Assembly (NCBI GenBank): GCA_963589005.1
Contig: CAVAJR010000001.1
Coordinates: forward strand, 62,001-126,000
Source: RGIG5612 sp963589005
GTDB taxonomy: Bacteria; Bacillota; Clostridia; Lachnospirales; Lachnospiraceae
Direction: 5' to 3'
DNA length: 64,000 bases
The notes below the pieces were generated by a model. It made no database searches. It was not told the DNA's origin and saw nothing but the letters and a program-made list of their open reading frames with translations. Numbering within the stretch: position 1 is the stretch's first letter; every line of letters begins with the position of its first letter. A program made the position numbers and the translations under genes. This document shows positions 26,182 to 35,532 of the stretch, in pieces.

Positions 26182-27019
26182 CTACATGTGATATAGATTC
26201 TCTAGCAGCGATTGCGAAATCATAAGATTACCCTTTCCTGTGCCCAGATCTATATCCGGTTTTAATTCTCCATGATAATCAGAACCGCCGGTTATGAACA
26301 ATCCTAATTCATCAGCCAGCGATTTGTATAAAGTCTCATCCTCATAAGAGTGAGTAGAGTATATAGCCTCAATGCCGCTTAATCCCATTCCTTTGAGGAC
26401 TGTAAAAAGCTTAAGATAATTATCCCTGTCAAGCGCATATTGCTTAGGATGAGCCAGTACGGCCATGCCGCCTGCATTGCGGATAACCAGGATCGCATCT
26501 GATGCAGAAATACGCTCCAAAGGAACATAGCATGGTNNNNNNNNNNGCCAGATATTTATCGAAAGCCTCTGCCTTGGAATTCACATATCCGTTTCTTATG
26601 AGATAAGACGCAAAATGCTGTCTGGTTATCATATGGCAACTGGTTTCTTTTTTAAAGGCTTCATAATCTATATTAATATCATAAGCGTGCAGCTGAGAGC
26701 AGATTTTAAGATTTCTTTCTTCACGAAGAGACCTTATAACTCTAAGTGCCCACTGAAAATTCGGATCCTCATAGTCCACGTTGTAGCCGAGGATGTGCAG
26801 CTCCATGCTGCCCATTTTTGATGTGATCTCAACACCAGGTATAACATAGATCGGATAATCCCTTGCGGCTGAAATAGCAGAGGGAATCCCGGCTACTGTG
26901 TCATGGTCAGTAAGTGCAAATGCAACAAGCCCCTTGTCACAGGCATATTTTACCAGTTCATCGGGAGACAGCGATCCGTCAGACGCAGTGGAATGCACAT
27001 GCAAATCAATATATCCCAT
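26182..27019 (-). CDS. PHP-domain phosphoesterase (YciV/TrpH family), interrupted by an assembly gap
   Basis: A PHP-domain metal-dependent phosphoesterase of COG0613; relatives act as 3',5'-nucleoside bisphosphate phosphatases or 5'-3' exonucleases. Start MGYIDLHVHSTASDGS gives the HxH and Asp ligands, followed by ALTDHDTVAG, PGVEI, later LAHP and near the end GGSDYHG. A run of ten Ns at 26537-26546 splits it: codons before the gap end ...AFDKYL and after it resume PCYVPLERISAS, but the two frames disagree by one base. The true gap must be a multiple of three (9 or 12 would fit), so this is an assembly artefact and not a broken gene. Its ATG overlaps the ABC-F stop by one base. Confidence 0.88.
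26537..26546. other. Assembly gap (10 Ns)
   Basis: Ten undetermined bases inside the PHP gene. Ten is probably an arbitrary length, because restoring the reading frame needs a multiple of three. Confidence 0.98.
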
Positions 27020-28653
27020 TATTCTTCCTCGTCAGTTATTTCTACAGAATATACAGAACGCTTTCTTGCAGAAACATCAGCTGCAAGATATTCATCATAG
27101 GTAGTTACCTTGTCAATCAACTTGCCGTCAACAATCTCCATGATTCGGTTAGCTGTTGTCTGCACAAACTGATGATCTCTGCAGGCAAATAATTCAACAC
27201 CTGGGAACTTGATAAGTCCGTTGTTGAGAGCAGTGATCGATTCCATATCAAGGTGGTTAGTAGGTTCATCAAATATCAAAACATTTGAACCTGAAATCAT
27301 CATTTTAGAAAGAAGACATCTTACCTTTTCACCGCCTGACAGAACTCTGAGCTTTTTAACGCCGTCATCACCCTGGAACAGCATTCGTCCGAGGAATCCG
27401 CGCACGTAGGAGGCATCTTTTATTTCGGAGTATCCTGTAAGCCAGTCCGCAATAGTCATATCAGAATCAAATTCCTTGGTATAATCACGAGGGAAGTAAG
27501 CCCTTGAAGTAGTTACTCCCCATTTATATGTACCTGAGTCAGGCTTCATTTCATCCATCAGTATCTGGAAGAGAGTAGTCTTAGCCAGCTCGTTTGAACC
27601 TACAAATGCAACCTTGTCATCATGTCCTAATGTAAATGTTACATTGTCGAGAACCTTAACTCCGTCAATTGTCTTAGTTAATCCTTCAACCTGGAGTACC
27701 TCGTTGCCTATGGCTCTGTCAGGTCTGAAATCAATGAATGGATATTTGCGGCTGGACGGACGGATCTCATCAAGCTCAATCTTCTCCAGGGCACGTTTTC
27801 TGGATGTAGCCTGCTTAGCTTTTGAAGCATTTGCAGAGAATTTCTGGATGAATTCCTGCAGTTCCTTGATCTTTTCTTCCTTCTTTTTGTTGGCTTCCTT
27901 CATTTGCTTGATGATAAGTGCAGACGATTCAACCCAGAAGTCGTAGTTGCCGGCATAGAGTTGGATCTTAGCATAGTCAATATCAGCAATCTGTGTGCAT
28001 ACTTTGTTTAAAAAGTAACGGTCATGGGACACAACAATTACTGTATTGTCGAAGTTAATGAGAAATTCTTCAAGCCATGAGATTGCATCCATATCAAGAT
28101 GGTTAGTAGGCTCGTCCAGCAGCAAAATATCAGGATTGCCGAATAATGCTCTTGCGAGAAGAACCTTAACCTTAAGAGGACCCGGAAGATCCTTCATCAG
28201 TGAGTAGTGCAGCTCTGTTTCCACACCCAGACCATTAAGGAGCTGCGCTGCATTGCTGTCAGCCTCCCAGCCATCCATTTCAGCAAATTCTGTCTCCAGT
28301 TCGCTGGCCTTCATGCCATCCTCCTCAGTGAAATCTTCTTTGGCATAAAGGGCTTCCTTTTCCTTCATGATCGCATAAAGACGGGCATTTCCCTGAATAA
28401 CCGTATCGATAACAGGCTGTTCGTCATATTTAAAATGATCCTGTTCAAGGAAAGAAAGACGCTGTCCCTTTGTAATAGTAACATCGCCCTTTGAAGGTTC
28501 CAATTGTCCTGTCAGAACCTTAAGAAATGTTGATTTGCCGGCACCGTTGGCACCGATGAGGCCATAGCACTCGCCTTCAACGAATTTAATATTAACATCT
28601 TCAAAAAGGGCTTTCTTGCCGAATCTGATGGTGACGTTATTTACACTTATCAT
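27019..28653 (-). CDS. ABC-F family ATPase (YkpA/YbiT-like)
   Basis: A 544-aa soluble protein with two ATPase domains and no membrane part; ABC-F proteins act at the ribosome in translation or antibiotic protection. Domain 1 has Walker A GANGAGKST (34-42), LPGPLKVKVLLA in place of the LSGGQ signature, Walker B ILLLDEPTNHLD and SHD. The linker (about 240-300) is Lys/Glu-rich and helical. Domain 2 has a weak Walker A, GSNELAKTT, an intact LSGGE and DEPTNHLD, and CRDHQF where SHDHQF is usual. These deviations resemble, from memory, the YkpA/YbiT branch. AAGGAG lies ahead of the start. It leads the three-gene minus-strand operon. Confidence 0.9.
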   Translation of the reverse strand: MISVNNVTIRFGKKALFEDVNIKFVEGECYGLIGANGAGKSTFLKVLTGQLEPSKGDVTITKGQRLSFLEQDHFKYDEQPVIDTVIQGNARLYAIMKEKEALYAKEDFTEEDGMKASELETEFAEMDGWEADSNAAQLLNGLGVETELHYSLMKDLPGPLKVKVLLARALFGNPDILLLDEPTNHLDMDAISWLEEFLINFDNTVIVVSHDRYFLNKVCTQIADIDYAKIQLYAGNYDFWVESSALIIKQMKEANKKKEEKIKELQEFIQKFSANASKAKQATSRKRALEKIELDEIRPSSRKYPFIDFRPDRAIGNEVLQVEGLTKTIDGVKVLDNVTFTLGHDDKVAFVGSNELAKTTLFQILMDEMKPDSGTYKWGVTTSRAYFPRDYTKEFDSDMTIADWLTGYSEIKDASYVRGFLGRMLFQGDDGVKKLRVLSGGEKVRCLLSKMMISGSNVLIFDEPTNHLDMESITALNNGLIKFPGVELFACRDHQFVQTTANRIMEIVDGKLIDKVTTYDEYLAADVSARKRSVYSVEITDEEE

Positions 28654-28998
28654 ATATTTTATAAATCTCCTTGTATGAATAATTTTTGTGACTGTTCAGT
28701 CACATTCGTAAAATCGCTGCTGAGCAGCGTTACTTTTGATCATGCAGATATCTTGCCGGATAAATCTACAAAAATCATCCTGTTCATGCAGGCATGCCTT
28801 GCAATTTTTGCTGATTTACTTGGCTTTGAATAGTTACAAATTATCAATAACATTAACCAAACAATATTAGCATTATAACAATGTATAGTCAAAAGAATAA
28901 TTCAAGGAATATAATAAATTTTTCCGGCAGACGCAGCCGTGCAAGGATGCAGCAGTGACTGACATCCGTATGATGAAAATGGATATTTTTCGTACACA
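28654..28998. other. Divergent intergenic region between the ABC-F gene and rex
   Basis: About 345 nt upstream of both genes. It holds two adjacent short hairpins, GTGACTGTTCAGTCAC (28688-28703) and CGCTGCTGAGCAGCG (28715-28729), without T tracts, in the leader of the minus-strand operon. The rest is A/T-rich with no gene seen. Confidence 0.6.
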
Positions 28999-29016
28999 TT
29001 GTTAATAATTATACAA
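28999..29016 (+). promoter_or_regulatory. Candidate Rex operator upstream of rex
   Basis: TTGTTAATAATTATACAA matches the Clostridia Rex site TTGTTAAnnnnTTAACAA (from memory) except for two transposed bases in the right half. It lies 6 nt upstream of the rex -35, so bound Rex would hinder polymerase. NADH-responsive autoregulation of rex is known in other Firmicutes. Confidence 0.65.
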
Positions 29017-29021
29017 AAAAA

Positions 29022-29049
29022 TTGACATGTTAAAAAATAATAATATAAT
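29022..29049 (+). promoter_or_regulatory. Promoter of rex-alr
   Basis: Perfect TTGACA (29022-29027), 16-nt spacer, perfect TATAAT (29044-29049). The predicted start, near 29056, falls on or next to the rex ATG at 29057. Confidence 0.88.
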
Positions 29050-29056
29050 CACATCT

Positions 29057-29692
29057 ATGAGCAATAATATTTCAAAAGCGGTTATAACCAGACTGCCTAG
29101 ATATTACAGATACCTGCGGGAATTAATGGATCAGGGAGTTGAAAGGGTGTCCTCTGATGAACTCAGCCATCTTCTGAAGGCAACTGCCTCGCAGATAAGA
29201 CAGGATCTCAATCATTTTGGCGGATTCGGACAGCAAGGTTATGGCTATAATGTTAAAAGTTTATATAAGGAAATCGGCAAGATATTAGGAGTTGAAGAAG
29301 CTCATAATATTATTGTTATAGGTGCAGGTAATCTGGGAAGAGCCCTTGTAAAATATAATGGCTTCTCTCAGCAAGGGTTTAATTTCTGCAGCTTGTTTGA
29401 CATAGATGCCTCCTTGTGCGGCAAGAGTGTTAATGGCGTCAGGATAAGAGCGTTGGATGAAATTGAGAAGTATGTAGGCAGCAGAAATGTAGATATTGCT
29501 GCTCTTACGATTCCGATGGATGAGGCGAAGGAAATGTCAAACCGATTGTATAAGGCAGGGATCAGATATTTCTGGAATTTTACCAACATGGATCTTGAAC
29601 TTCCGGAGGACGCGATTACCAAGGATGTGCATCTTCTTGATACCTTACTTGAGCTTTCATACAGAATAAGTAACGAAAAGAAGGATAAATAA
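29057..29692 (+). CDS. rex: Redox-sensing transcriptional repressor Rex
   Basis: Rex binds DNA when NAD+ is high and lets go when NADH rises, controlling fermentation genes. The protein is 211 aa: winged helix (about 1-75; ITRLPRYYRYLREL, then SQIRQDLNHFGGFGQQGYGY) and a Rossmann domain with GAGNLGRAL (about 86-94) for NAD(H). A C-terminal swapped helix ends the protein. An earlier ATG at 29027 lies within the -35 element and cannot be used; the ATG at 29057 sits at the predicted transcript start, with no ribosome binding site. The stop overlaps the alr ATG by one base (TAATG), so the two genes are coupled. Confidence 0.93.
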   Translation: MSNNISKAVITRLPRYYRYLRELMDQGVERVSSDELSHLLKATASQIRQDLNHFGGFGQQGYGYNVKSLYKEIGKILGVEEAHNIIVIGAGNLGRALVKYNGFSQQGFNFCSLFDIDASLCGKSVNGVRIRALDEIEKYVGSRNVDIAALTIPMDEAKEMSNRLYKAGIRYFWNFTNMDLELPEDAITKDVHLLDTLLELSYRISNEKKDK

Positions 29693-30864
29693 TGGATTGT
29701 GACAGATATTTCAGGCTGTGGGCAGATATAGATTTGAGCGCAGTCCGTGAAAATATACAAAATATCCAGGCTAATCTGAAGCCTGGAGTAAAGTCGTGTG
29801 CAGTTATTAAGGCTGATGCATACGGACATGGGGCTGTTGAGGTGGCCCGTGCAATTGAGGATATTGTTGATTTTTATGCAGTAGCAACAATAGATGAAGC
29901 CATGGAATTAAGAGGAAATGGCTTCGCCAAGCCTATTCTTATACTGGGATATGTACATCCGTCAATGTACGAAATTGCTGTGAAAAATGATATAAGGCTG
30001 TCGGTATTTGACTATGAGACAGCAGCGGAGATCTCTGAAGCTGCGTCTGGGGCAGGTAAGACTGCCAGGGTTCATATCAAGATTGACACAGGTATGAGCC
30101 GCATAGGATTCAGACCAAGCGCAGAATCAGCTGAATGTGTGCAAAAAATTAACAATCTTTCAGGGGTTGAGATCGAGGGGATATTCACGCATTTTGCTAA
30201 TTCAGATGATAAAACAGCGGATAAAGCCAGAAAACAGCTGGATATTTTCAAGGCATTTATTGCCGAACTTGAAGTAAATGGACTTAATATATCCGTTAAA
30301 CATTGCGCAAACAGTGCGGCAGCTACGTATTTGAGAGATGCCGATATGGATATGGTCAGGTTAGGCATATCAATCTACGGATTATATCCGTCGCAATATA
30401 TACATCAGATTGAGCTTAAGCCAGCATTATCATTAAAAAGCCATGTAGTAATGGTTAAAACCATCCCTGCAGGCACATCGGTTGGGTATGGAAGCACCTG
30501 GACTGCTGATAAGAAGAGCGTTATTGCAACGATTTCTGTAGGTTATGCAGACGGATATTTCAGAAGCTTGTCTAACAAGGGATATGTACTTGTAAATGGA
30601 AGCAAATATCCGGTTATCGGGCGGGTATGCATGGATCAGATCATTGTAGATGTGTCTGAAAAGCCTGACGTAAAGAGAGGCGATGAAGTAGTCTTAATAG
30701 GCCAGTCCGGAGATCTTAGGATCACTACGGAGGAAATTGCTGATCTGGCAGGTTCATTTAATTATGAATTTGTGTGCGGACTTACGAGAAGAGTTGCCAG
30801 AAAATATTACACAGACGGCAAATTGTCAGGCATCAGAGACGAGTTTGAACATCATTATCATTGA
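29692..30864 (+). CDS. alr: Alanine racemase
   Basis: PLP-dependent interconversion of L- and D-alanine for peptidoglycan (and for teichoic acid D-alanylation where present). 390 aa, normal length. The PLP lysine is K40 in AVIKADAYGHG; the opposite catalytic tyrosine is Y266 in SVGYGSTW; HIKIDTGMSRIGF and GRVCMDQIIVDVS are also family marks. It is translationally coupled to rex. A second D-amino-acid racemase of a different, cofactor-free type lies at 18.8 kb. Confidence 0.96.
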   Translation: MDCDRYFRLWADIDLSAVRENIQNIQANLKPGVKSCAVIKADAYGHGAVEVARAIEDIVDFYAVATIDEAMELRGNGFAKPILILGYVHPSMYEIAVKNDIRLSVFDYETAAEISEAASGAGKTARVHIKIDTGMSRIGFRPSAESAECVQKINNLSGVEIEGIFTHFANSDDKTADKARKQLDIFKAFIAELEVNGLNISVKHCANSAAATYLRDADMDMVRLGISIYGLYPSQYIHQIELKPALSLKSHVVMVKTIPAGTSVGYGSTWTADKKSVIATISVGYADGYFRSLSNKGYVLVNGSKYPVIGRVCMDQIIVDVSEKPDVKRGDEVVLIGQSGDLRITTEEIADLAGSFNYEFVCGLTRRVARKYYTDGKLSGIRDEFEHHYH

Positions 30865-30948
30865 TTTATGCATCAATATTTGCTATCATCTGCACGGGTC
30901 TGCATTTATGCAGACTACAATTGTTGATAAAGGAGAACTTTTTATTAT

Positions 30949-31800
30949 ATGGAAGATGGCAGTCGAGCGGGATTTTTTTCCAGACTGTTCAAGTCAAGGA
31001 ATGAAGCACAGGTTGAAGATGAGATAGTTTCGATGCTGGATGAAGGTCAGGATCAGGGTCTTATTAAGGAGAGCGAGGCTGAGATGATCAGCAATATATT
31101 TGATCTTGATGAAACATCCGCTTCTGAGATTATGACACACAGAAAGAATATAAGTGCAGTTGAAAGTACCTGGACTCTTGAGGAGACCATGGACTTTATT
31201 ATCAACGAGAGATACTCTAGGTTTCCAGTTTGTCATGAGAGCATTGACAATATTATAGGTATTCTTCATATCAAGGATGCAATTACCTTCTATATGGATC
31301 CGGCTAACAGAGATAAGCAGATCAAGGATATAGATGGCATCATGCAGAAGGCTCATTTTATTCCGGAAACATCTAAAATAGATTCAGTATTTAAAAATAT
31401 GCAGTCAAGCAAGATCCATATGGAGATTGTTGTAGATGAATATGGTCAGACTGCAGGTTTGCTCGCCATGGAAGACATTCTTGAGGAGATTGTCGGCAAT
31501 ATTTTTGATGAGCATGACGAGGTTGAATACAATATAGTCAAGGTTTCTGATAATGTTTATAATGTTAAGGGACTTACGCCTCTGTCAGAGATTGAGGAGG
31601 AACTTAACATTATTTATGATGATGAGGACAATGATACGCTTAACGGATATCTTGTTTCCAAACTCGACAGAATTCCGGAAAATGACGAGGGAACCGAAGT
31701 AGTTGAAAATAATATTAAGTACAAAATACTGTCAGTTAAAGACAAGACCATAGATTTGGTCAGGATCGAGATACTTGAGACAGAAAATAAAGAAGAGTAA
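30949..31800 (+). CDS. CBS-pair and CorC/HlyC-domain protein
   Basis: A 283-aa soluble protein with a CBS pair (about 60-185, beginning IMTHRKNISAV and including EIVVDEYGQTAGLLAMEDILEEIVG) and a C-terminal CorC_HlyC domain (about 195-280, YNVKGLTPLSEIEEEL). It lacks the N-terminal DUF21 membrane domain of full hemolysin-C-type transporters, like CorC of enterobacteria, which helps metal efflux. A role in magnesium or cobalt balance or in membrane integrity is a family-level guess. AAGGAG precedes the ATG. It lies 85 nt after alr and 11 nt before yebC. Confidence 0.85.
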   Translation: MEDGSRAGFFSRLFKSRNEAQVEDEIVSMLDEGQDQGLIKESEAEMISNIFDLDETSASEIMTHRKNISAVESTWTLEETMDFIINERYSRFPVCHESIDNIIGILHIKDAITFYMDPANRDKQIKDIDGIMQKAHFIPETSKIDSVFKNMQSSKIHMEIVVDEYGQTAGLLAMEDILEEIVGNIFDEHDEVEYNIVKVSDNVYNVKGLTPLSEIEEELNIIYDDEDNDTLNGYLVSKLDRIPENDEGTEVVENNIKYKILSVKDKTIDLVRIEILETENKEE

Positions 31801-31811
31801 GTGAGGTTAGT

Positions 31812-32543
31812 ATGTCAGGACATTCAAAATTTGCCAATATTAAACACAAAAAAGAGAAAAATGATGCAGCCAAGGGTAAGATGTTTACTATTATCGGTAA
31901 AGAAATAGCAATCGCTGTTAAGGAAGGCGGCGCTGATCCTTCGAATAATTCGAAGCTTCGTGATGTCATTGCCAAGGCTAAGGCTAATAACATGCCTAAT
32001 GATACGATCGAGAGAGGTATTAAGAAGGCAGCAGGCGCGGACGGATCAGTAAACTATGAGCAGATCACATATGAAGGATATGGTCCTAGCGGAATTGCCA
32101 TAATTGTAGAAACTCTTACAGATAATAAGAATCGTACAGCTGCTAATGTTAAACATGCTTTCTCTAAGGGTAATGGCAATGTAGGAACTCCTGGATGCGT
32201 ATCTTATATGTTTGAGAAAAAGGGAGAGATCGTTATCGACAAAGAAGAAGTTGAAGACATGGAGTCAGATGATCTTATGATGATGGCACTTGATGCCGGC
32301 GCAGAGGATTTTGAGGACGATGAGGACGCTTATACCGTTTATACTTCACCGGACGATTTCAGTGCAGTACGTGAGGCTCTTGAACAGGCCAATATTCCTA
32401 TGGCATCTGCCAATATATCTATGATTCCGCAGAATTATGTAGAGCTGACAGATGAGGAGGCAATCAAGGATCTTAATAGAATTCTTGATATGCTTGATGA
32501 CGATGATGATGTTCAGGAAGTATATCATAACTGGGACGAGTAA
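31812..32543 (+). CDS. yebC: YebC/PmpR family regulatory protein
   Basis: A 243-aa cytoplasmic protein of the YebC family, long annotated as transcription regulators and more recently linked to relief of ribosome stalling at proline runs in some bacteria. It begins MSGHSKFANIKHKKEKND, the family signature, and keeps EGYGPSGIAIIVE and the acidic middle domain (DAGAEDFEDDEDAY). Length is normal. TGAGGT lies ahead of the ATG, 11 nt after the CBS-domain gene. Confidence 0.95.
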   Translation: MSGHSKFANIKHKKEKNDAAKGKMFTIIGKEIAIAVKEGGADPSNNSKLRDVIAKAKANNMPNDTIERGIKKAAGADGSVNYEQITYEGYGPSGIAIIVETLTDNKNRTAANVKHAFSKGNGNVGTPGCVSYMFEKKGEIVIDKEEVEDMESDDLMMMALDAGAEDFEDDEDAYTVYTSPDDFSAVREALEQANIPMASANISMIPQNYVELTDEEAIKDLNRILDMLDDDDDVQEVYHNWDE

Positions 32544-32821
32544 GATAATTATCCTGATTGCGCGCCTGTCGATGCAGGCGTAATAAAATGTGGAAGTCAA
32601 ATGCTCCCGTCCCGGCACAGGGACGTTCGAACAATACTTCAAGCAAATATTGTATGCAGCGGGTTCGGTGTCATTGATATCGGACCCGCCTGTTGTATTC
32701 ATAATTAACATATGGCGGCCGGTTGCACAGCAATTTTTCTATTATTAAACCTTTAAACAGCGGTCTGTGCCCCTTCGACACGGCAAAAACCTGGCAGCTT
32801 TCAAATTAAATCAACATAAAT
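32544..32821. other. Intergenic region with several hairpins and repeat traces
   Basis: GCGGGTTCGGT (32659-32669) pairs with ATCGGACCCGC (32679-32689), with G-T pairs and a poor T tract; a possible weak terminator after yebC. CGCCTG/CAGGCG forms another small hairpin near 32563-32579. CCGTCCCGGCAC (32607-32618) equals the right end of the dispersed repeat and may be a relic of it. No gene seen. Confidence 0.5.
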
Positions 32822-34246
32822 ATGCAGATAATTACGAAGATCACACCCGGCTCTATAGCCGAGGAATTACAGATACAGCCCGGATCTAAGCTTCTGTCCG
32901 TCAACGGAGAACAGATAGAGGATATATTTGATTATAGATTTCAGATCGATGATGATTATATTGAGCTTGAGATCGAGGATCCTTCAGGCGAGATAGATGT
33001 ATATGAGATAGAGAAGGATTATACAGAAGAGGTCGGATTGGAATTCGACAGCGGGATCATGGATGATTACAGAAGATGCTCCAATAACTGCATATTCTGC
33101 TTCATTGATCAGATGCCAAAGGGTATGAGAGAGACTCTGTACTTCAAGGATGACGATTCCAGATTGTCATTTCTCCAGGGCAATTATATTACTCTTACTA
33201 ACATGAAGGAACATGACATATCCAGAATCATCAAATATCATATGTCACCAATAAATATATCTGTCCATACAACTAATCCGGAACTTAGATGCAGGATGCT
33301 GCATAACAGATTTGCAGGAGATGTTTTGAAATATATAGATCAACTGTATGAAGCCGGCATAACGATGAATGGACAGATAGTTCTGTGTAAAGGCATAAAT
33401 GACGGTGAAGAATTAAGAAGGACCATCCGTGATCTGTCAAAATATGCACCAGTCATGGAGAGTGTATCTATAGTGCCTGTAGGTCTGACCAAATATAGAG
33501 AAGGCCTGTATCCTCTTGAGCCTATTGAGGCAGAAGATGCGGCTAAGGTTATAGATATGGTAGAGGAGTTTCAAAGGGAACTTTTTCCAAAGCATGACAT
33601 TCATTTTATTCATGCCAGCGATGAATTTTACCTGACAGCCGGAAGGGAAGTTCCTGAAGAAAGCAGATATGACGGTTATATGCAGCTGGAAAATGGCGTA
33701 GGAATGTTAAGACTTCTGAAGGAAGAGTTCACTTATGCTCTTGATACTATCTGTAAGCAGCCGTCAGGTACAAAATTATGCAAAAAAAGCAGTGGTTCAG
33801 AGGATAAGTGCTATGTTACAATTGCAACAGGAAAACTGGCATATGATACAATAAAGCAGCTAACAGACGAGGCTGTTATAAGGCTTAAGGCAGCAGGGAT
33901 CATAGATGATGATCTTGAGCTTAACTGTGTTTCGATAAGAAATGATTTCTTCGGCGAGAGGATTACGGTATCGGGGCTTATCTGCGGCTGTGATCTGATA
34001 AATCAGCTTGAAGGAATAAAACCGGGAAGCAGGCTCTTGCTTCCGGTAAATATGATGAGAAGCGGCGAGAAGTATTTTCTTGATGATGTTACGGTCGCCG
34101 AATTAGAAGAGAAGTTGCATGTAAATGTAGTGATCGTTCCGTCTGACGGGGAATCCCTTATCAGAGGAATCCTGGGAGAGGAATTAGAAATAGGAGGCAG
34201 ACAGATATATGAGCAAACCGATAGTAGCGATTGTTGGCAGGCCTAA
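32822..34246 (+). CDS. DUF512 radical SAM protein with PDZ domain
   Basis: A 474-aa protein of the DUF512 family. An N-terminal PDZ-like domain (about 1-70, ITPGSIAEELQIQPGSKLLSVNG) is followed by a radical SAM core with CSNNCIFCFIDQMP near residue 84-97, giving the CxxxCxFC iron-sulfur cluster motif. The C-terminal DUF512 region includes LPVNMMRSGE. Function is not established. No clear ribosome binding site is seen before the ATG. Its end overlaps the start of der by 38 nt; the DUF512-der-plsY order is, from memory, common in Clostridia. Confidence 0.85.
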   Translation: MQIITKITPGSIAEELQIQPGSKLLSVNGEQIEDIFDYRFQIDDDYIELEIEDPSGEIDVYEIEKDYTEEVGLEFDSGIMDDYRRCSNNCIFCFIDQMPKGMRETLYFKDDDSRLSFLQGNYITLTNMKEHDISRIIKYHMSPINISVHTTNPELRCRMLHNRFAGDVLKYIDQLYEAGITMNGQIVLCKGINDGEELRRTIRDLSKYAPVMESVSIVPVGLTKYREGLYPLEPIEAEDAAKVIDMVEEFQRELFPKHDIHFIHASDEFYLTAGREVPEESRYDGYMQLENGVGMLRLLKEEFTYALDTICKQPSGTKLCKKSSGSEDKCYVTIATGKLAYDTIKQLTDEAVIRLKAAGIIDDDLELNCVSIRNDFFGERITVSGLICGCDLINQLEGIKPGSRLLLPVNMMRSGEKYFLDDVTVAELEEKLHVNVVIVPSDGESLIRGILGEELEIGGRQIYEQTDSSDCWQA

Positions 34247-35531
34247 TGTAGGCAAGTCCACCTTATTTAACAATCTGGCAGGGGCCAATATCTCTATTAT
34301 TAAGGATACCCCCGGCGTAACCAGAGACAGAATATATGCCCAGGCCAATTGGCTTGATATGGATTTTACATTGATTGATACAGGCGGTATAGAGCCGGAT
34401 ACAGGAGATATTATCCTGTCACAGATGAGAGATCAGGCGCAGATCGCCATAGATACGGCGGATGTGATCATATTTATGACAGATGTAAGACAGGGCCTTG
34501 TGGATGCAGATGATAAAGTTGCAGACATGTTAAGAAGAAGTCACAAGCCTATAGTTTTGTGCGTCAATAAGGTAGATAATTTCGTTAAGCAGCAGGCGGA
34601 TATATATGAATTCTACAATCTGGGATTAGGTGATCCGATTCCGGTTTCTGCTGTCAATAAGCAGGGACTCGGTGATCTTCTTGATGAAGTTACTAAGCAT
34701 TTTGACAAGGAAACAATGGAGGAAGAAGACGACAGCCGTCCTAAGATCGCAGTCATCGGTAAGCCTAATGCAGGCAAATCTTCAATCGTTAATGCACTTT
34801 CCGGAGAGCAGAGAGTAATTGTTTCTGACATACCGGGTACAACCAGAGACGCTATTGACATGGTTGTAGAGCATGAAGGCCGGGAATATGTATTTATAGA
34901 CACAGCAGGCCTCAGAAGAAAGTCTAAGATTAAAGAAGAGCTCGAAAGATACAGCATTATCCGTGCGGTATCGGCTGTGGAAAGAGCTGATGTCGTTCTG
35001 ATGGTAATTGATGCTGTAGAGGGCGTAACAGAGCAGGATGCTAAAATAGCAGGCATTGCCCACGAGAGAGGCAAGGGAATAATAATCGTTGTTAATAAAT
35101 GGGATGCCATTGACAAGGATGATAAGACTATCTACAAATATACGGAGAAAATAAGACGTACATTGGCATTCATGCCATATGCAAGACTACTGTTCGTTTC
35201 AGCCAAGACAGGACAGAGATTAGAAAAACTCTATGGTCTGGTTGATGTAATTGTAGAAAATCAGACAAGAAGAATCCAGACCGGTGTTCTTAATGAAATT
35301 ATCTCCGAGGCACTGGCGCTTACACCGCCTCCTACTGACAAGGGTAAGAGATTAAAGCTCTTCTATGCGACCCAGGTATCAGTAAAGCCGCCTGCATTTG
35401 TATTTTTTGTAAATGACAAGGAATTGATGCATTTTTCATATTTAAGATATTTGGAAAATAAGATACGTGAAGCATTTGGATTTGAAGGTACATCACTTAA
35501 GTTCTATGTAAGAGAACGAGGAGAAAAATAA
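34209..35531 (+). CDS. der: Ribosome biogenesis GTPase Der (EngA)
   Basis: An essential GTPase with two tandem G domains that helps assemble the 50S subunit. It is 440 aa. G1 motifs are GRPNVGKST (domain 1, about 10-18) and GKPNAGKSS (domain 2, about 183-191); the matching DTGG and DTAG, NKVD and NKWD motifs are present, and the C-terminal KH-like domain is about 350-440. AGGAGG sits just before the ATG inside the end of the DUF512 gene, so the start is firm. One base separates its stop from the plsY start. Confidence 0.97.
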   Translation: MSKPIVAIVGRPNVGKSTLFNNLAGANISIIKDTPGVTRDRIYAQANWLDMDFTLIDTGGIEPDTGDIILSQMRDQAQIAIDTADVIIFMTDVRQGLVDADDKVADMLRRSHKPIVLCVNKVDNFVKQQADIYEFYNLGLGDPIPVSAVNKQGLGDLLDEVTKHFDKETMEEEDDSRPKIAVIGKPNAGKSSIVNALSGEQRVIVSDIPGTTRDAIDMVVEHEGREYVFIDTAGLRRKSKIKEELERYSIIRAVSAVERADVVLMVIDAVEGVTEQDAKIAGIAHERGKGIIIVVNKWDAIDKDDKTIYKYTEKIRRTLAFMPYARLLFVSAKTGQRLEKLYGLVDVIVENQTRRIQTGVLNEIISEALALTPPPTDKGKRLKLFYATQVSVKPPAFVFFVNDKELMHFSYLRYLENKIREAFGFEGTSLKFYVRERGEK

Positions 35532-35532
35532 A

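Noticed and set aside
27019..28653. Antibiotic-resistance ABC-F call
   Set aside because: Sequence features fit the YkpA/YbiT housekeeping branch; nothing shows ribosome-protection specificity.
29027..29056. Upstream ATG as rex start
   Set aside because: This ATG is within the consensus -35 element, so it would not be in the mRNA.
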